Below are positions 46,587 through 58,171 of a stretch of DNA of 64,000 nt, piece after piece. The stretch spans positions 62,001 to 126,000 of the forward strand of contig NZ_MBEQ01000069.1 in assembly GCF_001954135.1 (NCBI RefSeq), given 5' to 3'. Within the stretch, counting starts at the first letter, position 1. Each line of letters begins with the position of its first letter. The stretch is from Mycobacterium sp. GA-1841 (GTDB taxonomy: Bacteria > Actinomycetota > Actinomycetes > Mycobacteriales > Mycobacteriaceae). The notes beneath the pieces were generated by a model. It was not told where the DNA came from. It did not search any database and saw only the letters and a program-made list of their open reading frames with translations. Both the position numbers and the translations under genes were made by a program.

Positions 46587-46615
46587 GTAGTTCCTGATCA
46601 ACTACGATCAGGCCG
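46587..46615 (+). promoter_or_regulatory. ctaA leaderless promoter with two interleaved dyads
   Basis: TACGAT (46603-46608) fits the -10, with 6 nt to the ctaA GTG (46615), which has no ribosome-binding site. CCTGATC (46593-46599) and GATCAGG (46606-46612) are perfect inverted arms around 6 nt, covering the -10 and the start point. GTAGTT (46587-46592) and AACTAC (46600-46605) form a second, interleaved pair. A dimeric regulator bound here would block transcription. Confidence 0.55.
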
Positions 46616-47580
46616 TGCCCGTCGGAAGAGCGTTCCAGCGACTGGTCGACCTGCTGCCCATGCCGAGCCTTCGGGCTCAGCGGGTGATCGCATTCCTGGT
46701 GATCCTCACCCAAGGCGGTATCTCGGTCACCGGGGCGATCGTCCGGGTCACCGCATCCGGCCTCGGGTGCCCGACCTGGCCGCAATGCTTCCCCGGCAGC
46801 TTCACCCCGGTCCCGCACGCCGAGGTCGCCGTCGTGCATCAGGTGGTCGAATTCGGAAACCGGATGATCACGTTCCTCGTCGTCCTGACCGCGATCGCCG
46901 CCGTGCTGGCGGTCACCCGCGCCCGCCGGCGCCGTGAGGTGCTGATCTACGCCTGGCTGATGCCGGCCTCGACCGTGGTCCAGGCGATCATCGGCGGCAT
47001 CACGGTGCGCACCGGTCTGTTGTGGTGGACCGTGGCCATCCACCTGCTCGCCTCGATGGCGATGGTGTGGCTCGCCGTTCTGCTGTTCGTCAAGATCGGC
47101 CAGCCCGATCAGGGTGCGCCCACAGCGACAGCGCCGAAACCGCTGCGCCAGTTGACGGTTCTGAGCGCGGTGATCCTGGCGGCCGTGCTGGTGACGGGCA
47201 CCCTGGTCACCGGCGCCGGCCCGCATGCCGGGGACAAGAGCCTCGAGCGCGTGGTCCCGCGGCTACAGGTCGAGATCACCACGCTGGTCCACATGCACTC
47301 GTCACTCCTGGTCGCCTACCTGTCGCTGATCGTCGCGCTGGGCTTCGCCCTGGCCGCGGTGCGCGCCCCCCGCCCGGTCCTGGTCCGGCTCGCCGTCCTG
47401 TTGGTGCTGGTGTGCGCGCAAGGCCTCGTCGGGATCGTGCAGTTCTACACCGGGGTGCCGGCCGCGCTGGTCGCAGTGCATGTCGCCGGCGCGGCCGCCT
47501 GTACCGCGGCCACCGCCGCACTGTGGGCGTCGATGCGTGAGCGGGTCACTTCGGCGTCGGGCCTGAAGGCAGCGGACTAG
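46615..47580 (+). CDS. ctaA: Heme A synthase CtaA
   Basis: Oxidises heme O to heme A for the aa3 cytochrome c oxidase. 321 residues, about eight transmembrane helices in two repeats. Paired cysteines in an external loop (GLGCPTWPQC) and histidines in VVHQVVEFGNR, LASMAMVW-adjacent HLL and VHMHSSLL are visible; they bind heme or shuttle electrons. The protein partners CtaB, encoded 3 kb downstream on the other strand. The GTG start seems leaderless. Its TAG shares CTAG with the stop of the convergent gene. The equivalent is Rv1456c. Confidence 0.93.
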   Translation: MPVGRAFQRLVDLLPMPSLRAQRVIAFLVILTQGGISVTGAIVRVTASGLGCPTWPQCFPGSFTPVPHAEVAVVHQVVEFGNRMITFLVVLTAIAAVLAVTRARRRREVLIYAWLMPASTVVQAIIGGITVRTGLLWWTVAIHLLASMAMVWLAVLLFVKIGQPDQGAPTATAPKPLRQLTVLSAVILAAVLVTGTLVTGAGPHAGDKSLERVVPRLQVEITTLVHMHSSLLVAYLSLIVALGFALAAVRAPRPVLVRLAVLLVLVCAQGLVGIVQFYTGVPAALVAVHVAGAAACTAATAALWASMRERVTSASGLKAAD

Positions 47581-48365
47581 AACGCCCGGTGCGACAAGGG
47601 GCCCAGCCCCAAGCGCTCCAACGCCCCTTCGACGCCCACGGCGAACTGCCGCTCCGCATGCTCGCGCTCACGCTGACCGAGCTGACGGAATCCCAGCGAC
47701 GGCTCCACCAACTCCAACTCCAGCAGGCGGGGGTCTGCCGGGCCGCCGATCACGTCGACCCGGGCATACACCAGATCCGCGGGTTCCAGATCGAACGACC
47801 GCATCACCGCTTTCAGTGTCCGACGACCGACCTCCCAGACCTCGTCGTCGGGTTCGGCCGGTGACAACGCCTCGTGCGCGTAGGTGCCGGTCTCCTCGAA
47901 CTCGGGAGGCTGGCCGGGCGGCGGCAGGATCGGTGCCTTTGTGAACGCGTGGGATTGCTCGCCGGCCAAGAAGACCAGCGCGGTCTCGCCGTCGCGAATC
48001 CTGACCGGATCGTCGACCGCGAAGTATTCGGTGGCCACCACGGGAACGCCCAGGCGCTGTAGGTCGCCGAGGTAACGCTTGTCGGTGTTCCATTCCACGA
48101 TCCGCAGCGGGTTGATCAGGTGCCGTACCGACCGGGTCCACGCCAGGAATTCGTCGAGACGTTCGGTGTAATCCCACGTGGCGCGCAAGATCACCACGTC
48201 TGCTTCCAGCGTGGCTGGATCGTCCCAGGGCAACCAGCGCGCGTGGAGCCCGCGGTGACGCAGCGCCGCGATCAGGCCGGCGTCGTCGCCGTCGCCCTCC
48301 GGAAGGGCTGGGCAGCCGGCCAACACGATGCGGGGATGGAACACATCCGGACGGGCGAGCTTCAC
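47577..48365 (-). CDS. ATP-grasp domain protein (glutathione-synthetase/RimK-like)
   Basis: 262 residues. The N-terminal half (RIVLAGCPALPEGDGDDAGL, then ADVVILRATWDYTER) and central WNTDKRYLGDLQRLGVPVV with the metal/ATP-site run YARVDVIGGPADPRLLELE-LVEPSL fit an ATP-grasp carboxylate-amine ligase. The substrates are unknown. The GTG at 48365 is taken as the start. It is convergent with ctaA; the stop codons overlap by four bases. The equivalent is Rv1455. Confidence 0.8.
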   Translation of the reverse strand: MKLARPDVFHPRIVLAGCPALPEGDGDDAGLIAALRHRGLHARWLPWDDPATLEADVVILRATWDYTERLDEFLAWTRSVRHLINPLRIVEWNTDKRYLGDLQRLGVPVVATEYFAVDDPVRIRDGETALVFLAGEQSHAFTKAPILPPPGQPPEFEETGTYAHEALSPAEPDDEVWEVGRRTLKAVMRSFDLEPADLVYARVDVIGGPADPRLLELELVEPSLGFRQLGQREREHAERQFAVGVEGALERLGLGPLSHRAF

Positions 48366-48397
48366 CTCCGCGATGATAGGTGTGGATGATGGATGGC

Positions 48398-49372
48398 GTG
48401 TATGCCATCGAAGTTGCCGAGACCGGCGGACCCGAAGTCCTGAGCTACGTCGAGCGGCCCGAGCCCTCCCCCGGCCCGGGCGAGATACTGATCAAGGCCG
48501 AGGCGATCGGCGTCAACTTCATCGACACCTATTTCCGATCCGGACAGTATCCGCGGGAGCTCCCGTTCGTCGTCGGGTCCGAGGTCTGCGGCACTGTGGC
48601 GGCGATCGGCGACGACGTGGCCGCATTGGCCGTCGGCGATCGTGTGGTCACGGCGAACGCGACCGGCGCCTACGCGGACTTCTGCGTCGCCCCAGCCGAT
48701 TTCGCTGCCTATGTACCCGAAGGTGTGGCGCCCGACGCGATCGCCTCGGCGCTGCTGAAGGGCATGACCGCGCACTACCTGATCAAGTCCACGTACGCCG
48801 TGCAGCCGAACGACACGATTCTGGTGCACGCCGGCGCCGGCGGGGTCGGCCTGATCCTGACCCAGTGGGCCACCAGCATCGGCACCCGGGTGATCACCAC
48901 CGCCTCGACGCCGGAGAAGGCCGAACTGTCCCGCCAGGCCGGTGCCGTCGAAGTTCTCGAATACCCTGAGGACCCCGACGAGTTCGGCGCCAAGATTCGT
49001 GACCTCACCGGAGGTCTGGGGGTGGCCGCGGTCTACGACGGCGTCGGTGCCTCCACCTTCGACGCGAGCCTGGCCAGCTTGGCCGTCCGCGGCACCCTGG
49101 CCCTGTTCGGCGCCGCCAGCGGCCCGGTGCCGCCCGTCGACCCACAACGGCTCAACTCGTCGGGCTCGGTGTTCCTGACCCGCCCGACACTGGCTCACCA
49201 CACTCGTACCCCTGATGAATTCTGCTGGCGGGCAGGCGAACTGATCAATGCGATCGCCGACGGCTCGATCACCATCACCGTCGGTGGGCGTTACCCGCTG
49301 GCCGAGGCCACCCAAGCCCACACCGACCTGCAGGGCCGCAAGACCGTCGGCTCGATCGTGCTGGTGCCCTAG
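48398..49372 (+). CDS. qor: NADPH:quinone oxidoreductase (zinc-free MDR family)
   Basis: 324 residues from the GTG at 48398, aligned with the family start; GTG 48380 and ATGs 48386 and 48389 are in-frame alternatives and no ribosome-binding site decides. The quinone-reductase pattern is visible: GVNFIDTYFRSG, the NADPH loop VHAGAGGVGLIL and GTLALFGAASG. There are no zinc-ligand cysteines. One-electron quinone reduction is the family's best-known activity. Divergent from the ATP-grasp gene and convergent with the DUF1254 gene. The equivalent is Rv1454c. Confidence 0.9.
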   Translation: MYAIEVAETGGPEVLSYVERPEPSPGPGEILIKAEAIGVNFIDTYFRSGQYPRELPFVVGSEVCGTVAAIGDDVAALAVGDRVVTANATGAYADFCVAPADFAAYVPEGVAPDAIASALLKGMTAHYLIKSTYAVQPNDTILVHAGAGGVGLILTQWATSIGTRVITTASTPEKAELSRQAGAVEVLEYPEDPDEFGAKIRDLTGGLGVAAVYDGVGASTFDASLASLAVRGTLALFGAASGPVPPVDPQRLNSSGSVFLTRPTLAHHTRTPDEFCWRAGELINAIADGSITITVGGRYPLAEATQAHTDLQGRKTVGSIVLVP

Positions 49373-50310
49373 ACCGGCCGCGCCTCGGGGAATGTCCAGG
49401 AGCCGTCGAGGATCTCGGTCCTCGGCCGGTACAACCGCACGAGGTAGTTCCAGCCCGCGGTCACCGGTAGCACATTGCCCGCGCCACTACCGCCGAACTG
49501 GATCGTGATGGCACCGTCGGGGTCTTTGACGGCGGTGACATTGTTCACCGAATAGGCGTTCTGCGGGTTCGGGGTGAAATAGCCGTCCTGGTTGTACACC
49601 GTCACCGACCAGAACCCGTCCACCGGAACATCGTTCACGGTCGTTCGGTGCACTGTGGCGCCGTCGTTTCGGGGTGGCACCACCGTGAGGTACAGCGCGT
49701 CGCGTTCCGGATTGCCGCCCCAGGCGAACGCCGAGCCGATCAGGTGGCGCACCGGGTCCACCTCGTATTTCGCGCCGAACATGGCTTTGGTGTCGGTCAG
49801 GGTCGTGGACAACGTGACGAGCGCGTCACGAACGGTCTTCTGACTGACCGGGTCCCACTGCGGAACCTCGAAGAATCCCGGATCGTCCTGTGAGATGACG
49901 ATCGCGTCCTGCAGCGCGTGGACCGCGGCCAGATCGGCGGCGTCGGCGGGATTGACCAGGGTGCGCACCGCGACGATCGCATATCGCGTGTCCACCGAGT
50001 CACGACTGAACGTCACCTCGGCCGGCGCGTAGGCGACGTTGGTGGTGTAGTGGTCCTCGCTGATCACCTGTAGCGACATGAACCGGCCCGCGCTGTCGGG
50101 CAGCACGACGGTGACCGGGCCGGCATCGAGATCGAACACCGCTGCCGAATAGAGCGTGTCGCGGTTCTGCCGGATCACGAGCTGATGGTCGATCGGGGTC
50201 AGCTCGCGGATGTGGAAGAACTGGCCGAATCCGCCGTCGGCAACCGCGCCGGCGAAATACAGGTCGGATTCAGCGCGGGCGAAGTTGTCGGGGCTCACCA
50301 AACCGGTCAT
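49369..50310 (-). CDS. DUF1254/DUF1214-domain protein
   Basis: 313 residues from the ATG at 50310. The DUF1254 half carries IRQNRDTLYSAAVFDLDAGPV and LPDSAGRFMSLQVI; the DUF1214 half carries FWSVTVYNQDGYFTPNPQNAYSVN-like sequence and GWNYLVRLYRPR. No signal peptide, unlike many exported members. The function of the family is unknown. Its TAG shares CTAG with the qor stop (49369-49372). It has no counterpart I recall at this place in M. tuberculosis, where Rv1453 is a regulator, so it may be a lineage-specific replacement. Confidence 0.8.
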   Translation of the reverse strand: MTGLVSPDNFARAESDLYFAGAVADGGFGQFFHIRELTPIDHQLVIRQNRDTLYSAAVFDLDAGPVTVVLPDSAGRFMSLQVISEDHYTTNVAYAPAEVTFSRDSVDTRYAIVAVRTLVNPADAADLAAVHALQDAIVISQDDPGFFEVPQWDPVSQKTVRDALVTLSTTLTDTKAMFGAKYEVDPVRHLIGSAFAWGGNPERDALYLTVVPPRNDGATVHRTTVNDVPVDGFWSVTVYNQDGYFTPNPQNAYSVNNVTAVKDPDGAITIQFGGSGAGNVLPVTAGWNYLVRLYRPRTEILDGSWTFPEARPV

Positions 50311-50358
50311 CGACACAACGCTGCCACACCGCACGTGCCGGCGCGGCATTTGGCGAGC

Positions 50359-51291
50359 TCAGTTACCGAAGATCGTCGGCAACGCCAGCGCCGAGTCGAT
50401 GGCCAGCGCGCAGAACACCACCGCGAGGTAGTTGTTCGACTGCAGGAACAACCGCAGCGGCTTGACGGGTTCCCCGCGCTTGACCCCGGAGTACAGCTGG
50501 TGGGCCATGATCAGGAACCAGGCGCCGGCCAACAGCGCAACCGCGCCGTAGAGCCAGCCGGTGGCCAGGGCCAGCACCAGCGTGGTCAGCACTGTCACCC
50601 AGGTGTAGATCAGGATCTGCCGGGTGACCTCGCGCTCGGTGGCCACCGCGGGCAGCATCGGCACCCCGGCCGCCTTGTAGTCGTCCTTGTACCGCATCGC
50701 CAGGGCCCAGGTGTGCGGCGGTGTCCAGAAGAAGATGATCAAGAACATCACCAACGCCGGCCACTGGATCGTGCCGGTCACCGCCGACCAGCCGATCATC
50801 ACCGGCATGCATCCGGCCGCCCCGCCCCAGACCACGTTCTGTGACGTGCGGCGCTTGAGTATCAACGTGTAGATGAAGACGTAGAACGCGATGGTGGCCA
50901 CCGCCAGCAACCCGGACAGCAGGTTCGAGGTCCACCACAGCCAGCAGAACGAGACCACCGACAGCACCAGACCGAAGATCAGCGCGTGCCGGGTGGGCAC
51001 GGAGGCCTGGGCCAGCGGGCGGCGAGCGGTCCGCTTCATCACCTTGTCGATGTCGGCGTCGGCCACACAGTTCAAGGTGTTGGCGCCGGCTGCCGCGAGC
51101 CCGCCACCGATGAGGGTGTTGAGGATCAGCAGCGGGTCAATCGTGCCGCGGTCGGCCAGCAGCATCGCCGGGATCGTGGTGACCAGCAACAACTCGATCA
51201 CACGCGGCTTGGTCAACGCCAAATACGACAGGAAGGTGGACCGTATTCGGCTCGGCGCCCCATTGATGAGCCGGCGCTCGCGAATGCTCAC
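50359..51291 (-). CDS. ctaB: Protoheme IX farnesyltransferase (heme O synthase)
   Basis: Adds a farnesyl group to heme B, giving heme O, the substrate of CtaA. 310 residues, UbiA superfamily with about eight or nine helices. The first Asp-rich prenyl-diphosphate site is [15 protein letters not shown]; the second is [15 protein letters not shown]. The GTG start follows GAGGAG with 8-nt spacing. A promoter with TACCAT and TTCTGA lies upstream. Divergent from tkt, as in M. tuberculosis (Rv1451). Confidence 0.95.
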   Translation of the reverse strand: MSIRERRLINGAPSRIRSTFLSYLALTKPRVIELLLVTTIPAMLLADRGTIDPLLILNTLIGGGLAAAGANTLNCVADADIDKVMKRTARRPLAQASVPTRHALIFGLVLSVVSFCWLWWTSNLLSGLLAVATIAFYVFIYTLILKRRTSQNVVWGGAAGCMPVMIGWSAVTGTIQWPALVMFLIIFFWTPPHTWALAMRYKDDYKAAGVPMLPAVATEREVTRQILIYTWVTVLTTLVLALATGWLYGAVALLAGAWFLIMAHQLYSGVKRGEPVKPLRLFLQSNNYLAVVFCALAIDSALALPTIFGN

Positions 51292-51336
51292 GCAAATAAC
51301 TCCTCGGGTGGCGTCACGCGGCTTCTACTACAGACG

Positions 51337-51366
51337 ATGGTAGACCGCCGCCCGAAATCCTCAGAA
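51337..51366 (-). promoter_or_regulatory. Candidate ctaB promoter
   Basis: On the minus strand TTCTGA (-35, 51361-51366) and TACCAT (-10, 51337-51342) are separated by 18 nt, about 45 bp before the ctaB start. The rest of the 232-bp ctaB-tkt spacer holds a TAGGGT hexamer (51452-51457) that might serve tkt, and nothing else I recognise. Confidence 0.4.
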
Positions 51367-51523
51367 TCGCAGGGTCTGTTCGGGACGGCGACGGGGTAAA
51401 CGACCGGGTATCGGTGTGCGAACCAGTCTGCATCGGATGAGTCCACCCCACTAGGGTGTTTGAGGTAGCAGCATGGCAACTGCGCGCACGTATCAGCAGT
51501 TTGACGACGAGGAAGTGAGCTTA

Positions 51524-53614
51524 GTGACCACCGCCGAAGAGATCACCGCTCTCACCCAGCCCAACCATCCCGACGATTGGACCGACCTCGACAGCCGTGC
51601 GGTCGACACCGCCCGGGTGCTGGCGGCTGATGCGGTGCAGAAGGTGGGCAACGGCCACCCCGGCACGGCGATGAGTTTGGCACCGCTGGCCTACACCCTG
51701 TTCCAGCGGCAGTTGCGTCATGACCCGAGCGACACCCACTGGCTGGGGCGCGACCGGTTCGTGCTGTCCTGCGGGCATTCCAGCCTCACGCTCTACATCC
51801 AGCTGTACCTCGGCGGATTCGGCCTGGAGCTGTCTGACATCGAGGCACTGCGCACCTGGGGTTCCAAGACCCCCGGCCATCCGGAGTTCCGCCACACCAA
51901 GGGTGTCGAGATCACCACCGGGCCGTTGGGCCAGGGCCTGGCCTCTGCGGTCGGCATGGCGATGGCCGCTCGCTACGAGCGTGGCCTGTTCGACCCGGAC
52001 GCCGAGCCCGGCACCAGCCCGTTCGACCACTACATCTACGTGATCGCCTCCGACGGCGACATCGAGGAGGGCGTCACCAGCGAGGCGTCGTCGCTCGCCG
52101 GTACCCAGCAACTCGGCAACCTGATCGTCTTCTACGACAAGAACCACATCTCAATCGAGCACGACACCGACATTGCGTTGAGCGAGAACGTCGCCGACCG
52201 CTACCGCGCCTACGGCTGGCATGTCCAGGAGATCGAGGGCGGCGAGAACGTCGTCGGGATCGAAGCGGCCATCGCCGAGGCCAAGAAGGTCACCGACAAG
52301 CCGTCGTTCATCTCCGTCCGCACGATCATCGGCTACCCCGCACCGACCAAGATGAACACCGGCGGCGTGCACGGCTCGGCCCTGGGCGCCGACGAGGTGG
52401 CGGCCACCAAGAAGGTGCTGGGCTTCGACCCGGACAAGACGTTCGAGGTCGATGACGACGTCATCACCCACACCCGGGAACTGGTCGGCCGCGGCAAGCG
52501 GGCCCACGACGAGTGGCAGGTCGATTTCGACGCCTGGGCCAAGCGCGAATCCGAACGCAAGAAACTTCTCGACCGGCTGCTGGCCCAGGAACTGCCCGAG
52601 GGCTGGGATGCTGACCTGACCCACTGGGAGCCGGGCAGCAAGGCGGTGGCCACCCGCGCCGCCTTCGGTCAGGTGCTCAACGACGTCGCACCGAAATTGC
52701 CCGAATTGTGGGGCGGCTCAGCCGATCTCGCCGGTAGCAACAACACCACGATCAAGGGCGTCAAGTCGTTCGGACCGCCGTCGATCTCGACCGACGACTT
52801 CTCCGCGGACTGGTACGGCCGGGTGCTGCACTTCGGCATCCGCGAGCACGCGATGGGTTCGATCCTGTCCGGCATCGTGCTGCACGGCCCCACCCGCGCG
52901 TTCGGCGGCACCTTCCTGCAGTTCTCCGACTACATGCGGCCAGCGGTCCGGCTCGCCTCGTTGATGGACATCGACACCATCTACATCTGGACCCACGATT
53001 CGATCGGCCTCGGTGAGGACGGACCGACCCACCAGCCGATCGAGCACCTGGCCGCCCTGCGGGCGATCCCCCAGCTGGCCGTGGTCCGTCCCGGCGATCC
53101 GAACGAGACCGCGTACGCCTGGCGCAGCATCATCGCCCGCGGCAACGGCAGCGGACCGGTCGGCTTCATCTTGACCCGCCAGGGCGTTCCGGTCCTGGAA
53201 GGCACCGACGCCGACGGTGTCGCCCGCGGCGGCTATGTCCTGGGCGGCACCCCCGAGGACAACCCAGACGTGGTGATCATCGCCACCGGCTCGGAGCTGC
53301 AGCTCGCCGTTGCAGCGCAGAAGCTGTTGGCAGACAAGGACATCAACGCCAGCGTGGTGTCGATGCCGTGTGTCGAGTGGTTCGAATCGCAGCCCAAGGA
53401 GTACCGCGATTCGGTGCTGCCGCCGGCGGTTTCGGCCCGGGTGGCGGTCGAGGCCGGCGTGGCGCAGAGTTGGTACAAGCTGGTCGGAGACACCGGCGAG
53501 ATCGTCTCGATCGAGCATTACGGTGCCTCCGCCGACGACAAGACGCTGTTCCGTGAGTTCGGTTTCACCGCCGAGGCTGTGGCCGCCGCGGCGGAACGAT
53601 CTCTGGACAACTGA
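51524..53614 (+). CDS. tkt: Transketolase
   Basis: Thiamine-diphosphate enzyme of the non-oxidative pentose-phosphate branch. 696 residues from the GTG at 51524, supported by GAGGAA 9 nt upstream and by the family start (TT-x-EEI); an ATG at 51473 in the same frame lacks a ribosome-binding site. The ThDP motif runs from [16 protein letters not shown] to FYDKNHIS. Other landmarks are [13 protein letters not shown], the catalytic His in [16 protein letters not shown] sequence and [17 protein letters not shown]. First gene of tkt-tal-zwf-opcA-pgl. The equivalent is Rv1449c. Confidence 0.97.
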   Translation: MTTAEEITALTQPNHPDDWTDLDSRAVDTARVLAADAVQKVGNGHPGTAMSLAPLAYTLFQRQLRHDPSDTHWLGRDRFVLSCGHSSLTLYIQLYLGGFGLELSDIEALRTWGSKTPGHPEFRHTKGVEITTGPLGQGLASAVGMAMAARYERGLFDPDAEPGTSPFDHYIYVIASDGDIEEGVTSEASSLAGTQQLGNLIVFYDKNHISIEHDTDIALSENVADRYRAYGWHVQEIEGGENVVGIEAAIAEAKKVTDKPSFISVRTIIGYPAPTKMNTGGVHGSALGADEVAATKKVLGFDPDKTFEVDDDVITHTRELVGRGKRAHDEWQVDFDAWAKRESERKKLLDRLLAQELPEGWDADLTHWEPGSKAVATRAAFGQVLNDVAPKLPELWGGSADLAGSNNTTIKGVKSFGPPSISTDDFSADWYGRVLHFGIREHAMGSILSGIVLHGPTRAFGGTFLQFSDYMRPAVRLASLMDIDTIYIWTHDSIGLGEDGPTHQPIEHLAALRAIPQLAVVRPGDPNETAYAWRSIIARGNGSGPVGFILTRQGVPVLEGTDADGVARGGYVLGGTPEDNPDVVIIATGSELQLAVAAQKLLADKDINASVVSMPCVEWFESQPKEYRDSVLPPAVSARVAVEAGVAQSWYKLVGDTGEIVSIEHYGASADDKTLFREFGFTAEAVAAAAERSLDN

Positions 53615-53637
53615 CAGACGAACAGGAGAAGGCGAAC

Positions 53638-54749
53638 ATGACTCAGAACCCGAATCTCGCGGCGCTGAGCGCCGCGGGCGTATCCGTCTGGCTCGACGAC
53701 CTGTCGCGCGAGCGGCTGCAGTCCGGGAACCTCACAGACCTGATCAACACCCGCAGCGTGGTGGGGGTCACCACCAACCCGTCGATCTTCCAGGCCGCGC
53801 TGAGCAAGGGCACCGCGTATGACGCGCAGGTCAAAGAACTGGCCGATCGTGGCGCCGACGTCGACGCCACGATCCGCACCGTCACCACCGACGACGTCCG
53901 CAACGCCTGTGACGTCCTGGCCAAGACCTACGAGGCGTCCGACGGTGTCGACGGACGGGTCTCCATCGAGGTCGACCCGCGGCTGGCACACGACACGGAC
54001 AAGACGATCCTGCAGGCCATCGAGCTGTGGAAGATCGTCGACCGGCCCAACCTGCTGATCAAGATCCCGGCCACGCTGGCGGGCCTGCCGGCGATCACCG
54101 CGGTGATCACCGAGGGCATCTCGGTCAACGTGACGCTGATCTTCTCCGTAGAACGCCACCGCGCGGTCATGGACGCGTACCTCGCCGGGTTGGAGAAGGC
54201 CAAGGAGGCCGGCCACGATCTGTCCAAGATCCACTCGGTCGCCTCGTTCTTCGTTTCCCGCGTGGACACCGAGATCGACAACCGTCTGGACAAGATCGGC
54301 AGTCAGGAGGCGCAGGCGCTGCGCGGCAAGGCCGGAGTGGCCAACTCCCGGCTGGCGTACGCCGCCTACGAGGAGGTCTTCGGCAGCGAGCGCTTCGCCG
54401 CACTCAAGGGCGACGGTGCCCGGGTGCAGCGTGTGCTGTGGGCCTCCACCGGAGTGAAGAATCCGGACTATCCGGACACCCTGTACGTCACCGAGTTGGT
54501 GGCCGCCGACACGGTGAACACCATGCCGGAGAAGACGCTGGAGGCGTTCGCCGATCACGGCGAGACCACCGGGGACACCATCAGTGGCACCGCAGCGGCG
54601 TCGCAGGAGATCTTCGACAAGCTGAGCGCGGTCGGCATCGACCTGACCGACGTGTTCAAGGTGCTCGAAGACGAAGGTGTCGAGAAGTTCGAGAAGTCGT
54701 GGCAGGAACTGCTCGACGCGACCCAGGGCCAACTCGACGCCGCCGCACG

Positions 54750-54753
<4 letters not shown>
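53638..54753 (+). CDS. tal: Transaldolase
   Basis: Transfers a dihydroxyacetone unit between sugar phosphates. 371 residues, the long actinobacterial form. The Schiff-base lysine is Lys142 (LLIKIPAT). TTNPSIF and [11 protein letters not shown] are typical. GGAGAAGG precedes the ATG, which lies 23 bp after tkt. The stop overlaps the zwf start (ATGA). The equivalent is Rv1448c. Confidence 0.97.
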
Positions 54754-56294
<1,541 letters not shown>

Positions 56295-56313
56295 TCCGCG
56301 AAGGAGGCGAGCC

Positions 56314-57225
56314 ATGATCGTCGATCTGCCCGACACGAACACCGGCGCGATCAACAAGAAGATCGTCGCCATGCGGGAAGAGGGTGGCGCGATCACCCTC
56401 GGTCGGGTGCTGACGCTGGTCATTTCCACCGATTCCGAGTCGATGCTCGAGGAGTCGATCGACGCGGCCAATGCGGCCAGCCGTGAGCACCCATGCCGCG
56501 TGATCGTGGTCATCCCCGGAGACCGATTGACCACCGAGGCCCGGTTGGATGCGCAGTTGCGGGTGGGCCGCGATGCCGGGGCCAACGAGGTCGTGGTGCT
56601 GCACCTGTCGGGTCCGCTGGCCAACCATGCCAGCAGTGTGGTGACGCCGTTCCTGCTTCCCGATACCCCGGTGGTGACCTGGTGGCCCGATCTCGCACCC
56701 GCGGTCCCAGCACAGGATCCGTTGGGCAAGTTGGCGGTTCGCCGGATCACCGACGCCACCAACGGTGCCGATCCGTTGGCCTGCATCAAGAGCAGGCTCA
56801 ACGGCTATACGGACGGTGACACCGACCTGGCGTGGAGTCGCGTGACCTACTGGCGGGCGTTGCTCGCCGCGGCGATCGACCAACCCCCGCACGAGCCCAT
56901 CACCTCCGCGCTGGTCTCCGGGCTCAAAGACGAACCGGCGCTCGATATTCTGGCCGGCTGGTTGGCCGGCCGGATCGACGGACCGGTGACCCGCGCCGTC
57001 GGTGAATTGAAGGTCGAGCTCACCCGGCCCAGCGAAACCGTGACGTTGGCTCGCCCGCAGACCGGCGTGACCGCGGTGTTGAGCCGTACCGGCAAGCCGG
57101 ATGCGTTGGTGCCCTTGGCTCGCCGCGAGGCCAAGGAATGCCTGGCCGAGGACCTGCGCCGCCTCGACGCCGATGAGATCTATTACGACGCACTCAAGGG
57201 AATCGACAAGGTCCAATACATATGA
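56314..57225 (+). CDS. opcA: OpcA, glucose-6-phosphate dehydrogenase assembly protein
   Basis: 303 residues. OpcA allosterically activates Zwf in cyanobacteria and actinobacteria. The family pattern is visible: [46 protein letters not shown] and [26 protein letters not shown] precedes the ATG. The stop overlaps the pgl start (ATGA). The equivalent is Rv1446c. Confidence 0.95.
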   Translation: MIVDLPDTNTGAINKKIVAMREEGGAITLGRVLTLVISTDSESMLEESIDAANAASREHPCRVIVVIPGDRLTTEARLDAQLRVGRDAGANEVVVLHLSGPLANHASSVVTPFLLPDTPVVTWWPDLAPAVPAQDPLGKLAVRRITDATNGADPLACIKSRLNGYTDGDTDLAWSRVTYWRALLAAAIDQPPHEPITSALVSGLKDEPALDILAGWLAGRIDGPVTRAVGELKVELTRPSETVTLARPQTGVTAVLSRTGKPDALVPLARREAKECLAEDLRRLDADEIYYDALKGIDKVQYI

Positions 57226-57953
57226 GCACAGTGATCGAACGTCATGCCGACTCCGACACCCTGGTGGCCGCCGCGGGCGACCGGTTGGTCGCCGCCATCA
57301 AATCGGCGATCGCCGAGCGACATCAGGCCACCGTCGTGCTCACCGGCGGGGGTACCGGCATCGGCCTGCTCAAGCGCGTCCGGGAGCGCGGTGACGAGAT
57401 CGACTGGACGAAGGTCCACGTCTACTGGGGTGACGAGCGGTTCGTGCCGCAGGACGACGACGAACGCAACGACAAGCAAGCTCGTGAGGCGCTGTTGGAC
57501 CACGTCGGGATCCCCGACGTGAACGTGCATGCCATGGCCGCCAGCGACGGCGAATTCGGTGACGACCTCGACGCGGCTGCGACCGGCTATGCACAGGTGC
57601 TCGAGGCCAATTTCGACGCGCCGGGCCCCGAGTTCGACGTGCACCTGCTCGGGATGGGCCCAGAAGGACACATCAACTCGCTGTTCCCGGATACTCCCGC
57701 GGTGCGCGAAACTCAGCGCCTGGTGGTGGGGGTGTCGGACTCCCCCAAACCGCCGCCGCGGCGAATCACGTTGACGCTGCCCGCGGTTCAGAATTCGCGA
57801 GAGGTCTGGCTCGTGGTCTCTGGGGAAGGCAAGGCCGACGCGGTGGCCGGCGCTCTGGGCGGTGCCGAACCGACCGACATCCCGGCGGCCGGTGCGATCG
57901 GTCGCGAGCGCACCGTGTGGTTACTCGACGACGCTGCCGCAAGCAAACTCTGA
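57222..57953 (+). CDS. pgl: 6-phosphogluconolactonase
   Basis: Hydrolyses 6-phosphogluconolactone, the product of Zwf. 243 residues of the NagB/DevB fold: [25 protein letters not shown] and the catalytic [15 protein letters not shown]. Translationally coupled to opcA. Last clear gene of the pentose-phosphate operon. The equivalent is Rv1445c (devB). Confidence 0.96.
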   Translation: MSTVIERHADSDTLVAAAGDRLVAAIKSAIAERHQATVVLTGGGTGIGLLKRVRERGDEIDWTKVHVYWGDERFVPQDDDERNDKQAREALLDHVGIPDVNVHAMAASDGEFGDDLDAAATGYAQVLEANFDAPGPEFDVHLLGMGPEGHINSLFPDTPAVRETQRLVVGVSDSPKPPPRRITLTLPAVQNSREVWLVVSGEGKADAVAGALGGAEPTDIPAAGAIGRERTVWLLDDAAASKL

Positions 57954-57961
57954 GCCGACCG

Positions 57962-58105
57962 TCACTCGTCGTTACCGGCCCGGCACTCGCCGGCGTCGGC
58001 CAAGGCCTCGGCGTAGCCGGCCAGGTAGTCGGCGACCAGTTGATCGGGAAGGACCCGGTCAGCCGTAACGGCCGATCGGGTCGGTGGTTCGCAGAATTGC
58101 CGCAC
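57962..58105 (-). CDS. Possible 47-codon small ORF antisense in the pgl downstream spacer
   Basis: A minus-strand frame from GTG 58105 to TGA 57962 encodes 47 residues ending GYAEALADAGECRAGNDE. In its last 25 codons 24 end in G or C, a strong coding-like bias for this genome; the first 20 codons are weaker. An in-frame stop lies just upstream and there is no ribosome-binding site. It may be a real small protein, or the C-terminal remnant of a lost gene. I recognise no family. The rest of the 218-bp spacer holds only the promoter of the next gene. Confidence 0.3.
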   Translation of the reverse strand: MRQFCEPPTRSAVTADRVLPDQLVADYLAGYAEALADAGECRAGNDE

Positions 58106-58160
58106 AGTTATTCAGACGTGATTCGTCCTCGTTTGGTTCCCTGCGATCACCCGTACGCCA

Positions 58161-58171
58161 TACTGTGTGGC
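58161..58171 (+). promoter_or_regulatory. Candidate leaderless promoter of the small coiled-coil gene
   Basis: TACTGT (58161-58166) lies 5 nt before the ATG at 58172, and the overlapping CATACT lies 7 nt before it. No ribosome-binding site is visible. Leaderless initiation is likely, but the exact hexamer is uncertain. Confidence 0.4.
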
